Under the pieces are notes generated by a model. That model saw only the letters and a program-made list of their open reading frames with translations, ran no database searches and was not told the DNA's origin. A DNA stretch of 64,000 bases from Prevotella sp. (GTDB taxonomy: Bacteria > Bacteroidota > Bacteroidia > Bacteroidales > Bacteroidaceae), in the NCBI GenBank assembly GCA_022781445.1, contig JALETQ010000004.1, forward strand, positions 40,492 through 104,491, given 5' to 3'. The stretch's first letter is position 1, and each line of letters starts with the position of its first letter. Position numbers and translations under genes: made by a program. Positions 17,511 through 26,813 of this stretch are shown here, piece after piece.

Positions 17511-18653
17511 ATGAGAAAGAATATTTTTACGCTTCTCGGACTTGCCTTGCTGGCAGCCCTGTTGCCCAACCAAGTCCGCGCCGACGAGATCACCATGAGT
17601 GTTGGCAGACAAACAGGTGAAACCATCCAGCTGATTTTCAAAGTCAGCGAGGCCAATACCATGACCATCGAAGGGGCATTCTTGGAGGCCGAAGACGTAC
17701 AAGGCGACTATACCATACGCAATTACAGCCTCAAAACACAGGACGTGAAGCTCACCGGAACTTTCACTTACTTCTGTTGCAACGACAACAACCTCTCTTC
17801 GCTCGACGTAAGCAAGTGCCCCAATTTGGAGACACTGCACTGCCACAACAACGATCTGACATCTCTCGACATGACCAAATGTCCGCTTCTGAAGGTACTC
17901 AGATGCTCGGGCAACGGACTTCTGGGACACTTGGACGTATCGAATTGCGAACAACTCGTGATGCTCGGCTGCTCCTTCTCCGGATTGGAAGAACTGAATG
18001 TAAGCAACTGTAAGGAACTGACAGTGCTTCATTGCTACGGCAACGCCATCAGCACCCTCAAACTCGACAACTGCGTGAAGCTCGAAAGATTCAACTGCTC
18101 GGTAAACTTTCTGACCGATCTCGATGTGTCTGCCTGCAACAACCTTACCTTGCTGAACTGCAACGACAACGACCTCACGACGCTCGACGTAACCAACTGC
18201 AACCTGCTGCAAGACCTTCGGTGCGGCGGAAACAAAATGACCGAACTCAAACTGGGCAACGCCATGGAACTCTTCAAGCTCGAATGCTTCACCAATTACA
18301 TCAAGGGCGACAAGATGGACGCACTGATCGCATCGCTTCCGCTCCACGAAGACGAAGAGAAAGGCTTGCTGTATGTTCACCATAACGATGAAGATTTCGT
18401 AGAGAACAACGTCTGCACGACCAATCAGGTGGCAGCTGCCAAGGCCCGGGGATGGAAACCTCTGATCTGGATCAATGCCGAATGGATACCCTATGAAGGC
18501 AGCGATCCCGCAGGAATTGCCGATACCATGATGCAGGAAGACCTTGACATGAATGAAGTCTATGATCTCTCGGGACGAAAACTGCCTGCAACAGCTCACG
18601 GAATCAGCATCATCAAGACCAAAAACGGTAAAGCCGCAAAGATCGCCCGATAA
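17511..18653 (+). CDS. Exported cysteine-rich leucine-rich-repeat protein
   Basis: The 380-residue protein has a signal peptide (cleavage near VRADE). About eight repeats of roughly 21 residues follow (about 85-270) on the pattern LxxLDVSxCxxLxxLxCxxNxL, for example LTSLDMTKCPLLKVLRCSGN. Two Cys per repeat, at fixed places, would form ladders inside the solenoid. The pattern is that of the short LRRs in Bacteroidetes surface proteins, which often bind host or matrix proteins; that role is inferred. The end (VYDLSGRKLPATAHGISIIK then KAAKIAR) is a T9SS-like sorting domain. A second exported-protein gene follows after a terminator. Confidence 0.8.
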   Translation: MRKNIFTLLGLALLAALLPNQVRADEITMSVGRQTGETIQLIFKVSEANTMTIEGAFLEAEDVQGDYTIRNYSLKTQDVKLTGTFTYFCCNDNNLSSLDVSKCPNLETLHCHNNDLTSLDMTKCPLLKVLRCSGNGLLGHLDVSNCEQLVMLGCSFSGLEELNVSNCKELTVLHCYGNAISTLKLDNCVKLERFNCSVNFLTDLDVSACNNLTLLNCNDNDLTTLDVTNCNLLQDLRCGGNKMTELKLGNAMELFKLECFTNYIKGDKMDALIASLPLHEDEEKGLLYVHHNDEDFVENNVCTTNQVAAAKARGWKPLIWINAEWIPYEGSDPAGIADTMMQEDLDMNEVYDLSGRKLPATAHGISIIKTKNGKAAKIAR

Positions 18654-18699
18654 ACACCGACCCTCACATAACCGTACAATCATAATCAGATACCGCGAT

Positions 18700-18736
18700 G
18701 GGGGCAGCGCCATTCACCATCAGGCTGCCCCCGTTT
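18700..18736 (+). terminator. Hairpin after the LRR gene
   Basis: GGGGGCAGC (18700-18708) pairs with GCTGCCCCC (18724-18732), and GTTTCACTT follows. It is a strong GC stem with a poor T tract, 46 bases after the stop codon. Confidence 0.6.
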
Positions 18737-18791
18737 CACTTACTATCAGCATTTAGTTCATTCACTCTTTAATAACTTAAAACAAGTAATT

Positions 18792-20675
18792 ATGAAAAAG
18801 TTTGCCTACATTCTTACGCTGTTATTGGGTTTCTGCCTGATAACCAACGCACAGAGTCCTTTCATGAACAGCCGAAAAACTCCTTTGATGAAGCTCAACG
18901 GTGAACTGGAAGGCTTCGGCTATGCCGACAAAAACGTTGAAGAAGTCGACGGCGTCGGAACCGGGAAAGCCTCCATTTTGGGTGCCTACATCCAAGTTAC
19001 CAACATCAATGGAGCCACACTGAACTTCATTGACGCCCAGCTTGCCGATGCTGCGACCGACGACAACGGTGCCATTATCATCCTTGATGCCAGCAAAAAA
19101 GTGGTTTATACCGAACAAAAGACGATCCAAACCGGCTACAACCACCTTGCATTGTCCACTCCTTACAAGTTCACGACCGATGGCGTCTATTACATCGGCT
19201 ACATCGTTCACGGCACAGCAGCAAAAGGTCACCCGATAGGATTTGACGCAAAGAACACCTACGAAGAAGGAAACTATATATCGATCACGACCACAGTTCC
19301 GAAAGTTGACGACGTCTTGACAAACGACGACTTCTTCAACACAGCTTCAGAAAACTTCGGTACCCTCATGGTTTTCCTCGGAATCACCGATGCTCCCGCT
19401 CTCGACAACATGGGACTGCTGACCAAAGTTGACGGAAACGTAAACGTCAAGCCCAATGAAACCGCCACGCTTCTGGCGTTCGTGCGCAACATCGGCTTGA
19501 AAGAAATTACCTCAACAGAAGTGACATACAAGATGAACGGCACAACCAACACGGTTAATTTCGACACCAACATCGCACCCGACAAACTCGGTGCCGTGCC
19601 TGTGACGATCCAAATGCCCGCAGAAGGATCCGGAACCATTGAATTCTCTCTTACCAAAATCAACGGAAAAGACAATGCAACAGCCGCCTACAGTATAACA
19701 AAAAAATACACCATCTTGGTTGAAGGAGGTCCGTTCCCGAGAAAAACCGTACTCATCGAACACTTCACCACTGAGAAATGCCCCAACTGTCCGGCAGCCG
19801 AACCCGTCTTTGAGAACTACATCAAATCATTCAAAGATGCCGGTTATGAAGTAAGCACCGTCGAACATCACAGCGGATACTACACCGATGCCTTCACTGT
19901 GAAAGGCTCTACGGAAATCCTTCCGTACATTTACGGATCCGATGGAACCTTCGCTCCCGCCGCCGCAGTCAACAGACTGACTCTCGGCAGTGCCGGAGAA
20001 TGCGCTTTCTTCCCCGCCATCACAAGCGGAGATTTGATTAATATGTTGGGCGAAACCTTCGAATATGGCACTATCGACGACATCGTACAGACCATCGATA
20101 ACGGCAACATCACCGTGAAAGTGACCGGTTCGCTTGCCAAAGGCTTCAACGAAGACCTCTATCTCACAGCCATCGTGACCGAAGATAACCTGAAAGCCGT
20201 CAGCCAAGCCGGTGCTTCCGGTGAATTCATCCACCACGATGTGGCCCGCCTGTTCCTGTCCGAATCGCTCGGAAGCAAGGCCACCGTGACCGACGGCAAG
20301 TTCGAATTGACCTTCCCCACCAAATCTTTCAACAGCAACTGGAAGCAAAACGACATGAAAGTTGTTGTATTCGGACATCGTGTTCTGAACACCACCACAA
20401 AGACCAACTACGCCCAGCATGAGGTATTGTTCTCGCGCAGCGTGCCTTTTGACACTGCAACCGGCATCAACGACGCCACCGTTGCCACGAAAGCCGTTGT
20501 AGCTTCGCATGACGGAATGATCCACGTGGGCGGACAATACAACAGCATCGGCATCTACGATATGGGCGGTTCACTGGTTGCCACCTCCACCAACACCCGC
20601 CTGGTTCCCGGCGTTTACATCGTGAAACTGAATACCGAGAGCGGCCGGCAAGCCACCAAGATTGTCGTTCGCTGA
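18792..20675 (+). CDS. Omp28-like exported protein with T9SS-like tail
   Basis: The 627-residue protein has a signal peptide (MKKFAYILTLLLGFCLITNA). Residues about 20-200 form a first beta-rich region, about 205-310 an Ig/CARDB-like region (NVKPNETATLLAFVRNIG), and about 315-520 an Omp28-like thioredoxin-fold domain with RKTVLIEHFTTEKCPNCPAA. The latter contains a CxxC pair at 330 and 333. The end (IGIYDMGGSLVATSTN, then LVPGVYIVKLNTESGRQATK) is a T9SS type A-like domain. In the family the CxxC is often present, but its redox function has not been shown to my knowledge. The product is probably on the cell surface or secreted. Confidence 0.8.
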   Translation: MKKFAYILTLLLGFCLITNAQSPFMNSRKTPLMKLNGELEGFGYADKNVEEVDGVGTGKASILGAYIQVTNINGATLNFIDAQLADAATDDNGAIIILDASKKVVYTEQKTIQTGYNHLALSTPYKFTTDGVYYIGYIVHGTAAKGHPIGFDAKNTYEEGNYISITTTVPKVDDVLTNDDFFNTASENFGTLMVFLGITDAPALDNMGLLTKVDGNVNVKPNETATLLAFVRNIGLKEITSTEVTYKMNGTTNTVNFDTNIAPDKLGAVPVTIQMPAEGSGTIEFSLTKINGKDNATAAYSITKKYTILVEGGPFPRKTVLIEHFTTEKCPNCPAAEPVFENYIKSFKDAGYEVSTVEHHSGYYTDAFTVKGSTEILPYIYGSDGTFAPAAAVNRLTLGSAGECAFFPAITSGDLINMLGETFEYGTIDDIVQTIDNGNITVKVTGSLAKGFNEDLYLTAIVTEDNLKAVSQAGASGEFIHHDVARLFLSESLGSKATVTDGKFELTFPTKSFNSNWKQNDMKVVVFGHRVLNTTTKTNYAQHEVLFSRSVPFDTATGINDATVATKAVVASHDGMIHVGGQYNSIGIYDMGGSLVATSTNTRLVPGVYIVKLNTESGRQATKIVVR

Positions 20676-20820
20676 CGCTTTGAAACAATCATCCAAGACC
20701 GGTTGGCATAAATACCAACCATAGACGATGCCCGAGGAGCGTAGAACACCCCTCGAAAGCTACATCAGAAGGATGAAGAATATCCCCAGTCGGTCTGTGA
20801 CCGATTGGAGATCATAACCG

Positions 20821-20857
20821 AAAAAAGAAGAAACCATCGGATGGTTTCTTCTTTTTT
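20821..20857 (+). terminator. Perfect 17-bp hairpin terminator
   Basis: AAAAAAGAAGAAACCAT and ATGGTTTCTTCTTTTTT pair perfectly around CGG. The T run follows directly, so it should work on both strands. It lies 145 bases after the Omp28-like gene and ends three bases before the next -7 box. A copy of the CCGATTGG element (20803-20815) stands just upstream. Confidence 0.9.
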
Positions 20858-20859
20858 CG

Positions 20860-20867
20860 TATCTTTG
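20860..20867 (+). promoter_or_regulatory. -7 box upstream of terC
   Basis: TATCTTTG followed by CAGCC fits the consensus. The upstream terminator occupies the -33 position, and only TTTC in its arm resembles the element. The leader to 20967 is about 95 bases. Confidence 0.55.
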
Positions 20868-20966
20868 CAGCCGTTATCGCACCGCAAGGATTATTCGATT
20901 CGTCGACCATCGTCCGCGAATCGGGCGGTACGCCCCACCCTTTATTGATCAACAACCATTATTGAT

Positions 20967-22052
20967 ATGCAATTAAACGAAATGTTATTCTTCGGGATAT
21001 TCTTACTTTTCATCGTAGGAATATTGTTACTCGACATGTTGGTTATCGACAAGAAAGCCCACGAGGTAAGCATGAAAGAGGCAGGAATATGGACTGCCGT
21101 CTGGATTACGCTTGCCTTGGCGTTCTCGATCTTCCTTTGGTTCCACGGAGATCTGGTGCACGGCATCTCCAATTTTCAGGAGTTGCAAGCCGTCACTACC
21201 AAATATGCCAGCCACCTGAAGCTCGATCCCGGCGACTTCGAGGGCGGATTGGCACAATATCGGCATCACATGACCATCACATACATCACGGGTTACCTCA
21301 TCGAAAAGATGCTCTCGGTCGACAATCTGTTCGTCATGATGATGATTTTCAGCTCTTTCGGCGTGAGCAAACTCGAATACCAGCACGTTCTCAACTGGGG
21401 TATTCTCGGTGCCATCGTGCTGCGTTTCATCTTCATCTTCCTCGGTGCAGCCATCATCAACCGCTTCGACTGGGTGTTGTTGGTCTTCGGTGCTTTCCTG
21501 ATCTACAGCGGTCTGAAGATGATGTTTGAGAAGAAACAACACGAAGCAGTCGAACCTTCCCAACACCCCGTGGTAAAATTCCTGTCCAAACATTTTAGAG
21601 TGTATCCCCGCTTTGCGGGCGACCGCTTCTTCGTCTTTGCCAAACGCCGGGGCGACGACTACGAACTTGCCGACAAGAAGTCGGGCGGTTTGCGTTTCAT
21701 CACGCCGCTTTTCGTCACCGTGGTGTTCATCGAGTTCAGCGATTTGATATTCGCTTTCGACAGTATCCCTGCCATTTTCTCGGTCACCTTGGACCCCTAC
21801 GTCGTCTTTTTCTCCAACATCTTCGCCATCTTGGGATTGCGTGCCATGTTCTTTCTCCTTGCAGGCATGGCAGACAAGTTCCGCTTCCTGAAACACGGCG
21901 TGAGCGTTTTGTTGCTGTTCATCGGTGTCAAGCTGCTCATCAACAAGCTCGTTCACATCGACGCGTTGCTGTCGCTGGGCATCATCCTCTTCGTCCTGAC
22001 AGTCAGCATCGGGCTTTCGCTCTACCTGCCCGCCAAGGAACAGAAAGCATAA
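20967..22052 (+). CDS. TerC/Alx family membrane protein
   Basis: The 361-residue integral membrane protein has about nine hydrophobic segments and the acidic signatures of the TerC family: EKMLSVDNLFVMMM near 105 and VFIEFSDLIFAFDSIPA near 255. Family members export metal ions, mainly Mn2+, and are linked to tellurium resistance in some species. Here manganese export is the more likely role, although the substrate cannot be read from the sequence. A cytoplasmic loop of about 60 residues (about 190-250) is longer than in Alx. The gene stands alone behind its own promoter. I looked for a Mn-sensing yybP-ykoY-like riboswitch in the 95-base leader and did not recognise one. Confidence 0.9.
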   Translation: MQLNEMLFFGIFLLFIVGILLLDMLVIDKKAHEVSMKEAGIWTAVWITLALAFSIFLWFHGDLVHGISNFQELQAVTTKYASHLKLDPGDFEGGLAQYRHHMTITYITGYLIEKMLSVDNLFVMMMIFSSFGVSKLEYQHVLNWGILGAIVLRFIFIFLGAAIINRFDWVLLVFGAFLIYSGLKMMFEKKQHEAVEPSQHPVVKFLSKHFRVYPRFAGDRFFVFAKRRGDDYELADKKSGGLRFITPLFVTVVFIEFSDLIFAFDSIPAIFSVTLDPYVVFFSNIFAILGLRAMFFLLAGMADKFRFLKHGVSVLLLFIGVKLLINKLVHIDALLSLGIILFVLTVSIGLSLYLPAKEQKA

Positions 22053-22284
22053 GCCCGCAGCCCGTCAAGTGCCATACCGCCAGCCGGCAGCGACATGATG
22101 ATGCTTTGTTTGATTTCCGTGGGCTGATGGCGATCGGCAATACCGACTGACGGGACTGATCGGCTTTGTCCGGTTGGATATTACAGAGCCTCTGCACCCC
22201 GACTTCGGGCAAGTCACCGGGGCGAAGGCTCATGGACGCCCGGGAATACCTGCAACAAACCGACAAACCATCTGCCAACCATCA

Positions 22285-22322
22285 AAAGAACCGACTCGGA
22301 ATCTAATGACCGGTTTGAGAAA
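22285..22322. repeat. Dispersed intergenic element (AATCGGTCAT family), inverted copy
   Basis: ACCGACTCGGAATCTAATGACCGGTTTGAG reads as the reverse complement of the element at 32510-32530. It abuts the terminator at 22326. The rest of the gap 22053-22392 shows no gene. Confidence 0.45.
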
Positions 22323-22325
22323 AAA

Positions 22326-22372
22326 AATCCGGCAGACCCTTGATGGAATCTCCATCCCGGGTCTGCCGGATT
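22326..22372 (-). terminator. Long hairpin terminator between convergent genes
   Basis: AATCCGGCAGACCC (22326-22339) pairs with GGGTCTGCCGGATT (22359-22372), and an inner GATGGA/TCCATC extends the stem. On the minus strand the hairpin is followed by seven T, so it mainly serves the lipoprotein gene that ends at 22393. Confidence 0.88.
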
Positions 22373-22392
22373 GTATGTGACGCTCGTCGGAA

Positions 22393-22881
22393 TTACTTTT
22401 GTTTCAAGGCATCCGACACTTTGAGGTCGCCTTTCTCGACAAAGGTCTGCACCTTGCCGTTGCGTTCCACGTCGACTCTCATGTTGTCGCTGTTGCTGTC
22501 ATAGTAAATCGTGGTGTTGAAGGCCGGCACTTCGTGGGCTTTGCCACCCGAGAATTTGAAGATTCCGTCTTCAGAAACCACAGGGGTCTGGGTGTTGAAG
22601 TTCTTGATGATCTCGGGAGCGAGGTCTTTGGTAAGTGCTTCCAAGCGACCTTTGAGCAACGGATTGTCGAGCAATCCGATTTCTTGGGCATACTTGCCCT
22701 CACTCTCTTTCATCAGTTCCGCCAAGCCTTTTTGTGCCACCGAATCAACGGCACCGGCCATCGATTCAACCGAATTTTTGGCACTGTCCATCAATGCCTC
22801 AGCCTTTTTGGTTTGGTTTCCGCACGAAGCGAAACCGCAAACAACAGCTCCGCAGAGGAGCAGGTTCATTACTTTTTTCAT
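22393..22881 (-). CDS. Small lipoprotein of unknown function
   Basis: The ATG at 22881 gives a 162-residue protein with a lipoprotein signal (LLLCGAVVCGFASCGNQ); the Cys would be lipid-modified. A longer frame upstream contains no plausible signal and was rejected. The region 25-95 is rich in Ala, Lys and Glu and probably helical (AEALMDSAKNSVESMAGA). The C-terminal half (about 100-155) looks like a small beta domain (VSEDGIFKFSGGKAHE). I do not recognise the family. It is a monocistronic unit with a strong terminator; no clear promoter was found. Confidence 0.75.
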   Translation of the reverse strand: MKKVMNLLLCGAVVCGFASCGNQTKKAEALMDSAKNSVESMAGAVDSVAQKGLAELMKESEGKYAQEIGLLDNPLLKGRLEALTKDLAPEIIKNFNTQTPVVSEDGIFKFSGGKAHEVPAFNTTIYYDSNSDNMRVDVERNGKVQTFVEKGDLKVSDALKQK

Positions 22882-22899
22882 GTTTAAAATTTTAATAAC

Positions 22900-23740
22900 A
22901 ATAATTAGGTACAGATTCGGCACACTTGCCTTGCCATACCGATTGATAACTTCCGGCCATTGGTCATTCATCGAAGTTGTTTTCGCACACAGCATTAGGG
23001 TGTAACATATCATCGAAGCACGATGTTCAAAGCAACCGACGAAGTCTTTTCCCGAGCCACCTGTGACAAATGCAGACACAAGGGTTTCAAGAGTAAAACG
23101 ACACTACCGGCTGATTATTATATAAAAAACAGCCACGGCACAAAACAAAACTATCTGAAACTTACGGGTTTTCGACTGCCATAACCACAACTGAAGGCCA
23201 TTACTGTATCTCGCAAGGGGCATCATGACACCCCCAATGACCGGCAGCAACAAGAATGGCGTGACTCTTTTGCAAGGCATTCCGAGAGGATTCTGACGGC
23301 AACGCAGGGGCGAAGGAAAACCCTTTTCGCCACTCCCCTCATGCAGAACCTGCCCTTTTGCCGGCGAAAAGTGGCACTTTTGGAGGGTAAAAGGACCGGT
23401 TTTGCCTCGCAAGACTTGCCCTTTTGAAAACCAAGGCGTGCGCTGTCGGTGTACGGACACCAGACAAATCCATTCACGAACGGCTGAACCCAAATCGGTC
23501 ATGGGCACGTTTTGCTCCACATTCCATGTCGATCATGCCGGAAGGGATATAAGAAAAACGGAGGAGTACGCACCGGAATCCGTTCTCCTCCATAGTATTT
23601 GTCTGTCATGAACCCCGTCGGCCATGGGCGTGTTTTGTCCCACACATCATGTCGATGATGCACTCCCCGAGCGGAATCGTCCGCTTGCCGACCGGCTTGT
23701 CTGCCGGATTTGGATTGCCGTAGTCCGTGGCAACCCGTCA
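22900..23740. repeat. Large gap with modular repeats (868 bp)
   Basis: The gap between the lipoprotein and rnr holds a cluster of the modular AAAAGGGCA/TTTTGC repeat at 23345-23432 (TGCCCTTTTGCC, AAAAGTGGCACTTTTGG, CTTGCCCTTTTGAAAA). Two AATCGGTCAT-like sites with a common continuation also occur (AAATCGGTCATGGGCACG near 23490, GTCGGCCATGGGCGTGTTTT near 23618). Both of the latter continue into TTTTG and TCC, then CACA or CACATT and CATGTCGAT, so they are two copies of a roughly 55-bp unit about 130 bp apart. Open frames here merely translate the repeats; I see no gene. Confidence 0.5.
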
Positions 23741-23750
23741 TCACCCGTCA

Positions 23751-26045
23751 TCAGCGACGACGCTTCGCGGGCATTGTGTCGCGCACCAATGTGAAATCGA
23801 GCTGTCGTTTTTCGGTATTGGCACTCGCCACCTTGATTCTCACGGCATCGCCAAGACGATAACGGCGGCGGCGACGGCGGCCCACCAGACAGTAGTTCTT
23901 TTCGTCGAAATCGTAATAGTCGTCGTCGAGATCGCGCAAAGGCACCATGCCCTCGCAGTGGTTCTCGTCAATTTCGCAGTAAATGCCATACGACTGTATG
24001 CCGCTGATGTGGGCATCGTATTCTTCTCCGAGCCGGTCGCCCATGAATTCCACCATCTTATATTTGATGCTGTCGCGCTCGGCATTGGCAGCCGTTTGTT
24101 CCATATCGCTCGAATGTTCGCACAACTCCTCGTAGAAGTCGGCATTGACCGACCTTCCGCCATCCTGATAGCGGGTGAGCAGGCGATGAACGAGCAAGTC
24201 GGGGTAACGACGGATAGGCGAAGTGAAGTGGGTATAGTAGTCGAAAGCCAAGCCGTAGTGTCCGATGTTGTGTACGCTGTATCGGGCTTTCATCATCGAC
24301 CGCAGGGCAATGGTTTCGATGAGTTTCTGTTCGTTTGTGCCCACGATGTCCGAAAGCAGTCCGTTGAGACTCTTCGAGATAGAGCCTTTCGAGCCGGTCG
24401 TCTTGAGTTTGTAGCCGAAAGGACTGATGAACGACCGCAGGTTTTCGAGTTTCAGGGGGTCGGGTTGGTCGTGGATACGGTAGGGCAGCGTCTTGCTTTT
24501 CACGCCTTTGCGCACTCTTCCCACCATCTCGGCCACCGTCTTGTTGGCAATGAGCATGAACTCTTCGATGAGTTTGTTGGCATCGAGCGACTTCTTGAAA
24601 TAACATCTGACGGGCTTTCCTTTCTCGTCGATGTCAAAACGCATTTCCTCACGGTCGAAATTGACGGCTCCATTCTTAAACCGTCGTTCGCGCAACTTCT
24701 TGGCAAGGTGGTTGAGGGTCACCAACTCGGCAGCCAGTTCACCGGCAGGGTGTGCGGCAACGGGTTTGCGAACGGCACCATCGGAAAGAAATTCGGCCAC
24801 GCCGTTTTCTTCCAAGACAGCCTGCACTTCCTCGTAAGCGAAGCGCCGGTTGCTTTTGATGACGGTGTGGACGAGCCGCCGATCCACGATTTCGGCATCG
24901 GCATTGAAGACGAACACCATGCTGAAGCAAAGCTTTTCTTCGTCGGGACGAAGCGAACAGATGAAGTTACTGAGCCTTTCGGGCAGCATCGGGATCGTTC
25001 TGTCTACAAGATAGACGCTCGTTGCCCGTTTGCGGGCTTCCTTATCGATCACCGAATCTTCAGTGACATAGTGTGAGACATCGGCAATATGCACGCCCAC
25101 TTCCCACAATCCGTCGGGCGAATCGGCCGGCGTGACACAAGTGGCATCGGTCTTCGACGCCTTCGGGGAGGTTTTTCCATCGGTGCCGAGATAACGGATG
25201 GACAAGGCATCGTCAAAGTCTTTGGCATCCTTTGGGTCGACGGTCATGGTGCAGACACCGCGGAAGTCCTCACGTTTTTCCAGTTCCTGAGGTGTGATGC
25301 CGGCATCGATTTTTTCGGCTTCGGCCTCCACTTCCTTCGGATACTTGTAAGGCAGTCCGTATTGCGCAAGGATGGCGTGCATCTCGGCTGTGTTTTCGCC
25401 CTGCCTGCCCAGCACGTCAATAATCTCACCGACGATGGTTTTGGATTCCTCGGTGGGCCACTGCGTGATTTTTGCCACGGCTTTGTCGCCCGTTTTGCCC
25501 CCTTTGAGTTTCTTTTTGGGAATGATGATGTCGTGAACGAAGAGGTTGCTCTCGGTCACGAGGAAGGCGATGTCGGGCTCGACGTGGAGCTTTCCGACAA
25601 AGGTGTCGCGGGCATGGGCAATGATTTCGGTCACCATTGCCTCTTTCATGTGGCGGGGCCGGCGTGCCATGAGCTGCACTTTCACCCGGTCGCCGTCGGA
25701 AGCAAAGAGCGAATTGCGTTCGGACACGAAGATGGGCGTGTCACTACCGTCGGCCAGAAAAGAGTTCTTGCCGTTTGCCTTGCGACGGAAAACACCCTCC
25801 TGCACCTGTCCTTTCATATTCAGGCGATAGGAGTTGGCACTCATCTTCACCAGAAAATCATCCCAAACCATTTCGTTCAGGATGTCGATGGCGAGCATCT
25901 TGAGCGGATGGGTGTTGAGGTGTAACGCCCGAAATATCTGCTTGTAATCGAAGGTTTCATCGGGTCGGGTGCGAAAGAATCCGACAATGGCATCGGATAA
26001 TTGCGTCTTATTCATGCGTTTTCCGCCTTTTTTTTCTTTTCCCAT
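23751..26045 (-). CDS. rnr: Ribonuclease R
   Basis: RNase R is a 3'-5' exoribonuclease that degrades structured RNA. The 764-residue protein shows a winged-helix-like N-terminus (about 10-80), cold-shock OB domains (about 85-240), the RNB catalytic domain with the Asp cluster in VDPKDAKDFDDALSIRYL near 290, HIADVSHYV and LDRTIPMLPERLS-type segments, and a C-terminal S1 domain (EYDAHISGIQSYGIYCEI near 660). It ends in a basic tail (MPAKRRR). I chose ATG 26045 (MGKEKKGGKRMNK) because family members start with such a lysine-rich segment; ATG 26015 is an alternative. It is monocistronic. Confidence 0.95.
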   Translation of the reverse strand: MGKEKKGGKRMNKTQLSDAIVGFFRTRPDETFDYKQIFRALHLNTHPLKMLAIDILNEMVWDDFLVKMSANSYRLNMKGQVQEGVFRRKANGKNSFLADGSDTPIFVSERNSLFASDGDRVKVQLMARRPRHMKEAMVTEIIAHARDTFVGKLHVEPDIAFLVTESNLFVHDIIIPKKKLKGGKTGDKAVAKITQWPTEESKTIVGEIIDVLGRQGENTAEMHAILAQYGLPYKYPKEVEAEAEKIDAGITPQELEKREDFRGVCTMTVDPKDAKDFDDALSIRYLGTDGKTSPKASKTDATCVTPADSPDGLWEVGVHIADVSHYVTEDSVIDKEARKRATSVYLVDRTIPMLPERLSNFICSLRPDEEKLCFSMVFVFNADAEIVDRRLVHTVIKSNRRFAYEEVQAVLEENGVAEFLSDGAVRKPVAAHPAGELAAELVTLNHLAKKLRERRFKNGAVNFDREEMRFDIDEKGKPVRCYFKKSLDANKLIEEFMLIANKTVAEMVGRVRKGVKSKTLPYRIHDQPDPLKLENLRSFISPFGYKLKTTGSKGSISKSLNGLLSDIVGTNEQKLIETIALRSMMKARYSVHNIGHYGLAFDYYTHFTSPIRRYPDLLVHRLLTRYQDGGRSVNADFYEELCEHSSDMEQTAANAERDSIKYKMVEFMGDRLGEEYDAHISGIQSYGIYCEIDENHCEGMVPLRDLDDDYYDFDEKNYCLVGRRRRRRYRLGDAVRIKVASANTEKRQLDFTLVRDTMPAKRRR

Positions 26046-26743
26046 GTAGAACATTGTTATTGGTAACTCCACAAAGTAACAAAAAATAATCGACAATCAC
26101 AACGGAAAGGGCGGCTTTTTGTGTGACAATCGTATGACAATCAAAAAAAATAAACCCCATCGGTCTTGAGAATACCAAGGCAACGCTTCGTTCCATACAC
26201 GATACATACCGACAGTTTTCGTCCGCCAGATGACATTTTGCCTGCCGTTTATGCCCGACGAATCCGCTACGGCTTCGACATAAACGACAGCCAGTCCGGT
26301 CTGCGATCACACAACACCGGTTCGGGATCCTATGGTCGATGGGGGAGGTTATATATATTAAGGTGATGGCGAAAAAACCATCTTTTTTGATGACACCCCA
26401 TAAACATCAAGATGTCACCCATGATTTCATGGCACGACAGCATCGCATATACGAAGCCACAACCACCAGACAAGGCCTCATATTGCATTCGGGAATAAAT
26501 CGTCCGATGGTTTTTACCACCCGGAAGAATGCAGTTCATGACACTCGCCCGCCACTCCGGGAAACCGAAATTTTATCATATATATTACATAAAACATCAT
26601 TCAAGAGCACAAACATTTTTTAATTGCTCTGCATAGATATAAGAAAATTCGTAGGATTCATTTCGGATTCTGTATTTTATATTGTTAAATCGCTTTCTAT
26701 ATAGACAATAAACATTAATTTATTGCATAAATTTGACACCACA
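26046..26743. other. AT-rich gap with short hairpins, no gene seen
   Basis: Between rnr and the 1056-residue protein gene no convincing coding region is visible. Between 26364 and 26516 there are several small dyads: AAAAAACCATC (26371 on) with GATGGTTTTT (26507-26516), CCATGATTTCATGG (26419-26432) and a run A6-CCATC-T6. They could fold as RNA, but no promoter was identified. The part after 26570 is strongly AT-rich and leads to the promoter at 26744. Confidence 0.35.
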
Positions 26744-26775
26744 TTTCCAAATAAACAAATAATCGATTAACTTTG
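26744..26775 (+). promoter_or_regulatory. Promoter of the 1056-residue protein gene
   Basis: TTTC (26744-26747) and TAACTTTG (26768-26775) are 20 bases apart, close to the TTTG / TAnnTTTG consensus. The start would be near 26780, giving a short leader of about 35 bases. Confidence 0.6.
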
Positions 26776-26813
26776 AAGCGATGTATATTAAACAATTTAA
26801 AAACTAACAAAAC

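Noticed and set aside
20868..20966. Manganese riboswitch (yybP-ykoY type) upstream of terC
   Set aside because: The leader is only about 95 bases and I could not find the conserved core; TerC genes often carry it elsewhere, so it was looked for specifically.
23104..23520. A 138-residue open frame (minus) between rnr and the lipoprotein
   Set aside because: It translates the modular AAAAGGGCA/TTTTGC repeats and shows no domain.
23727..25076. A 449-codon plus-strand frame
   Set aside because: It is antisense to rnr, whose protein is clearly recognisable; no promoter or family match.
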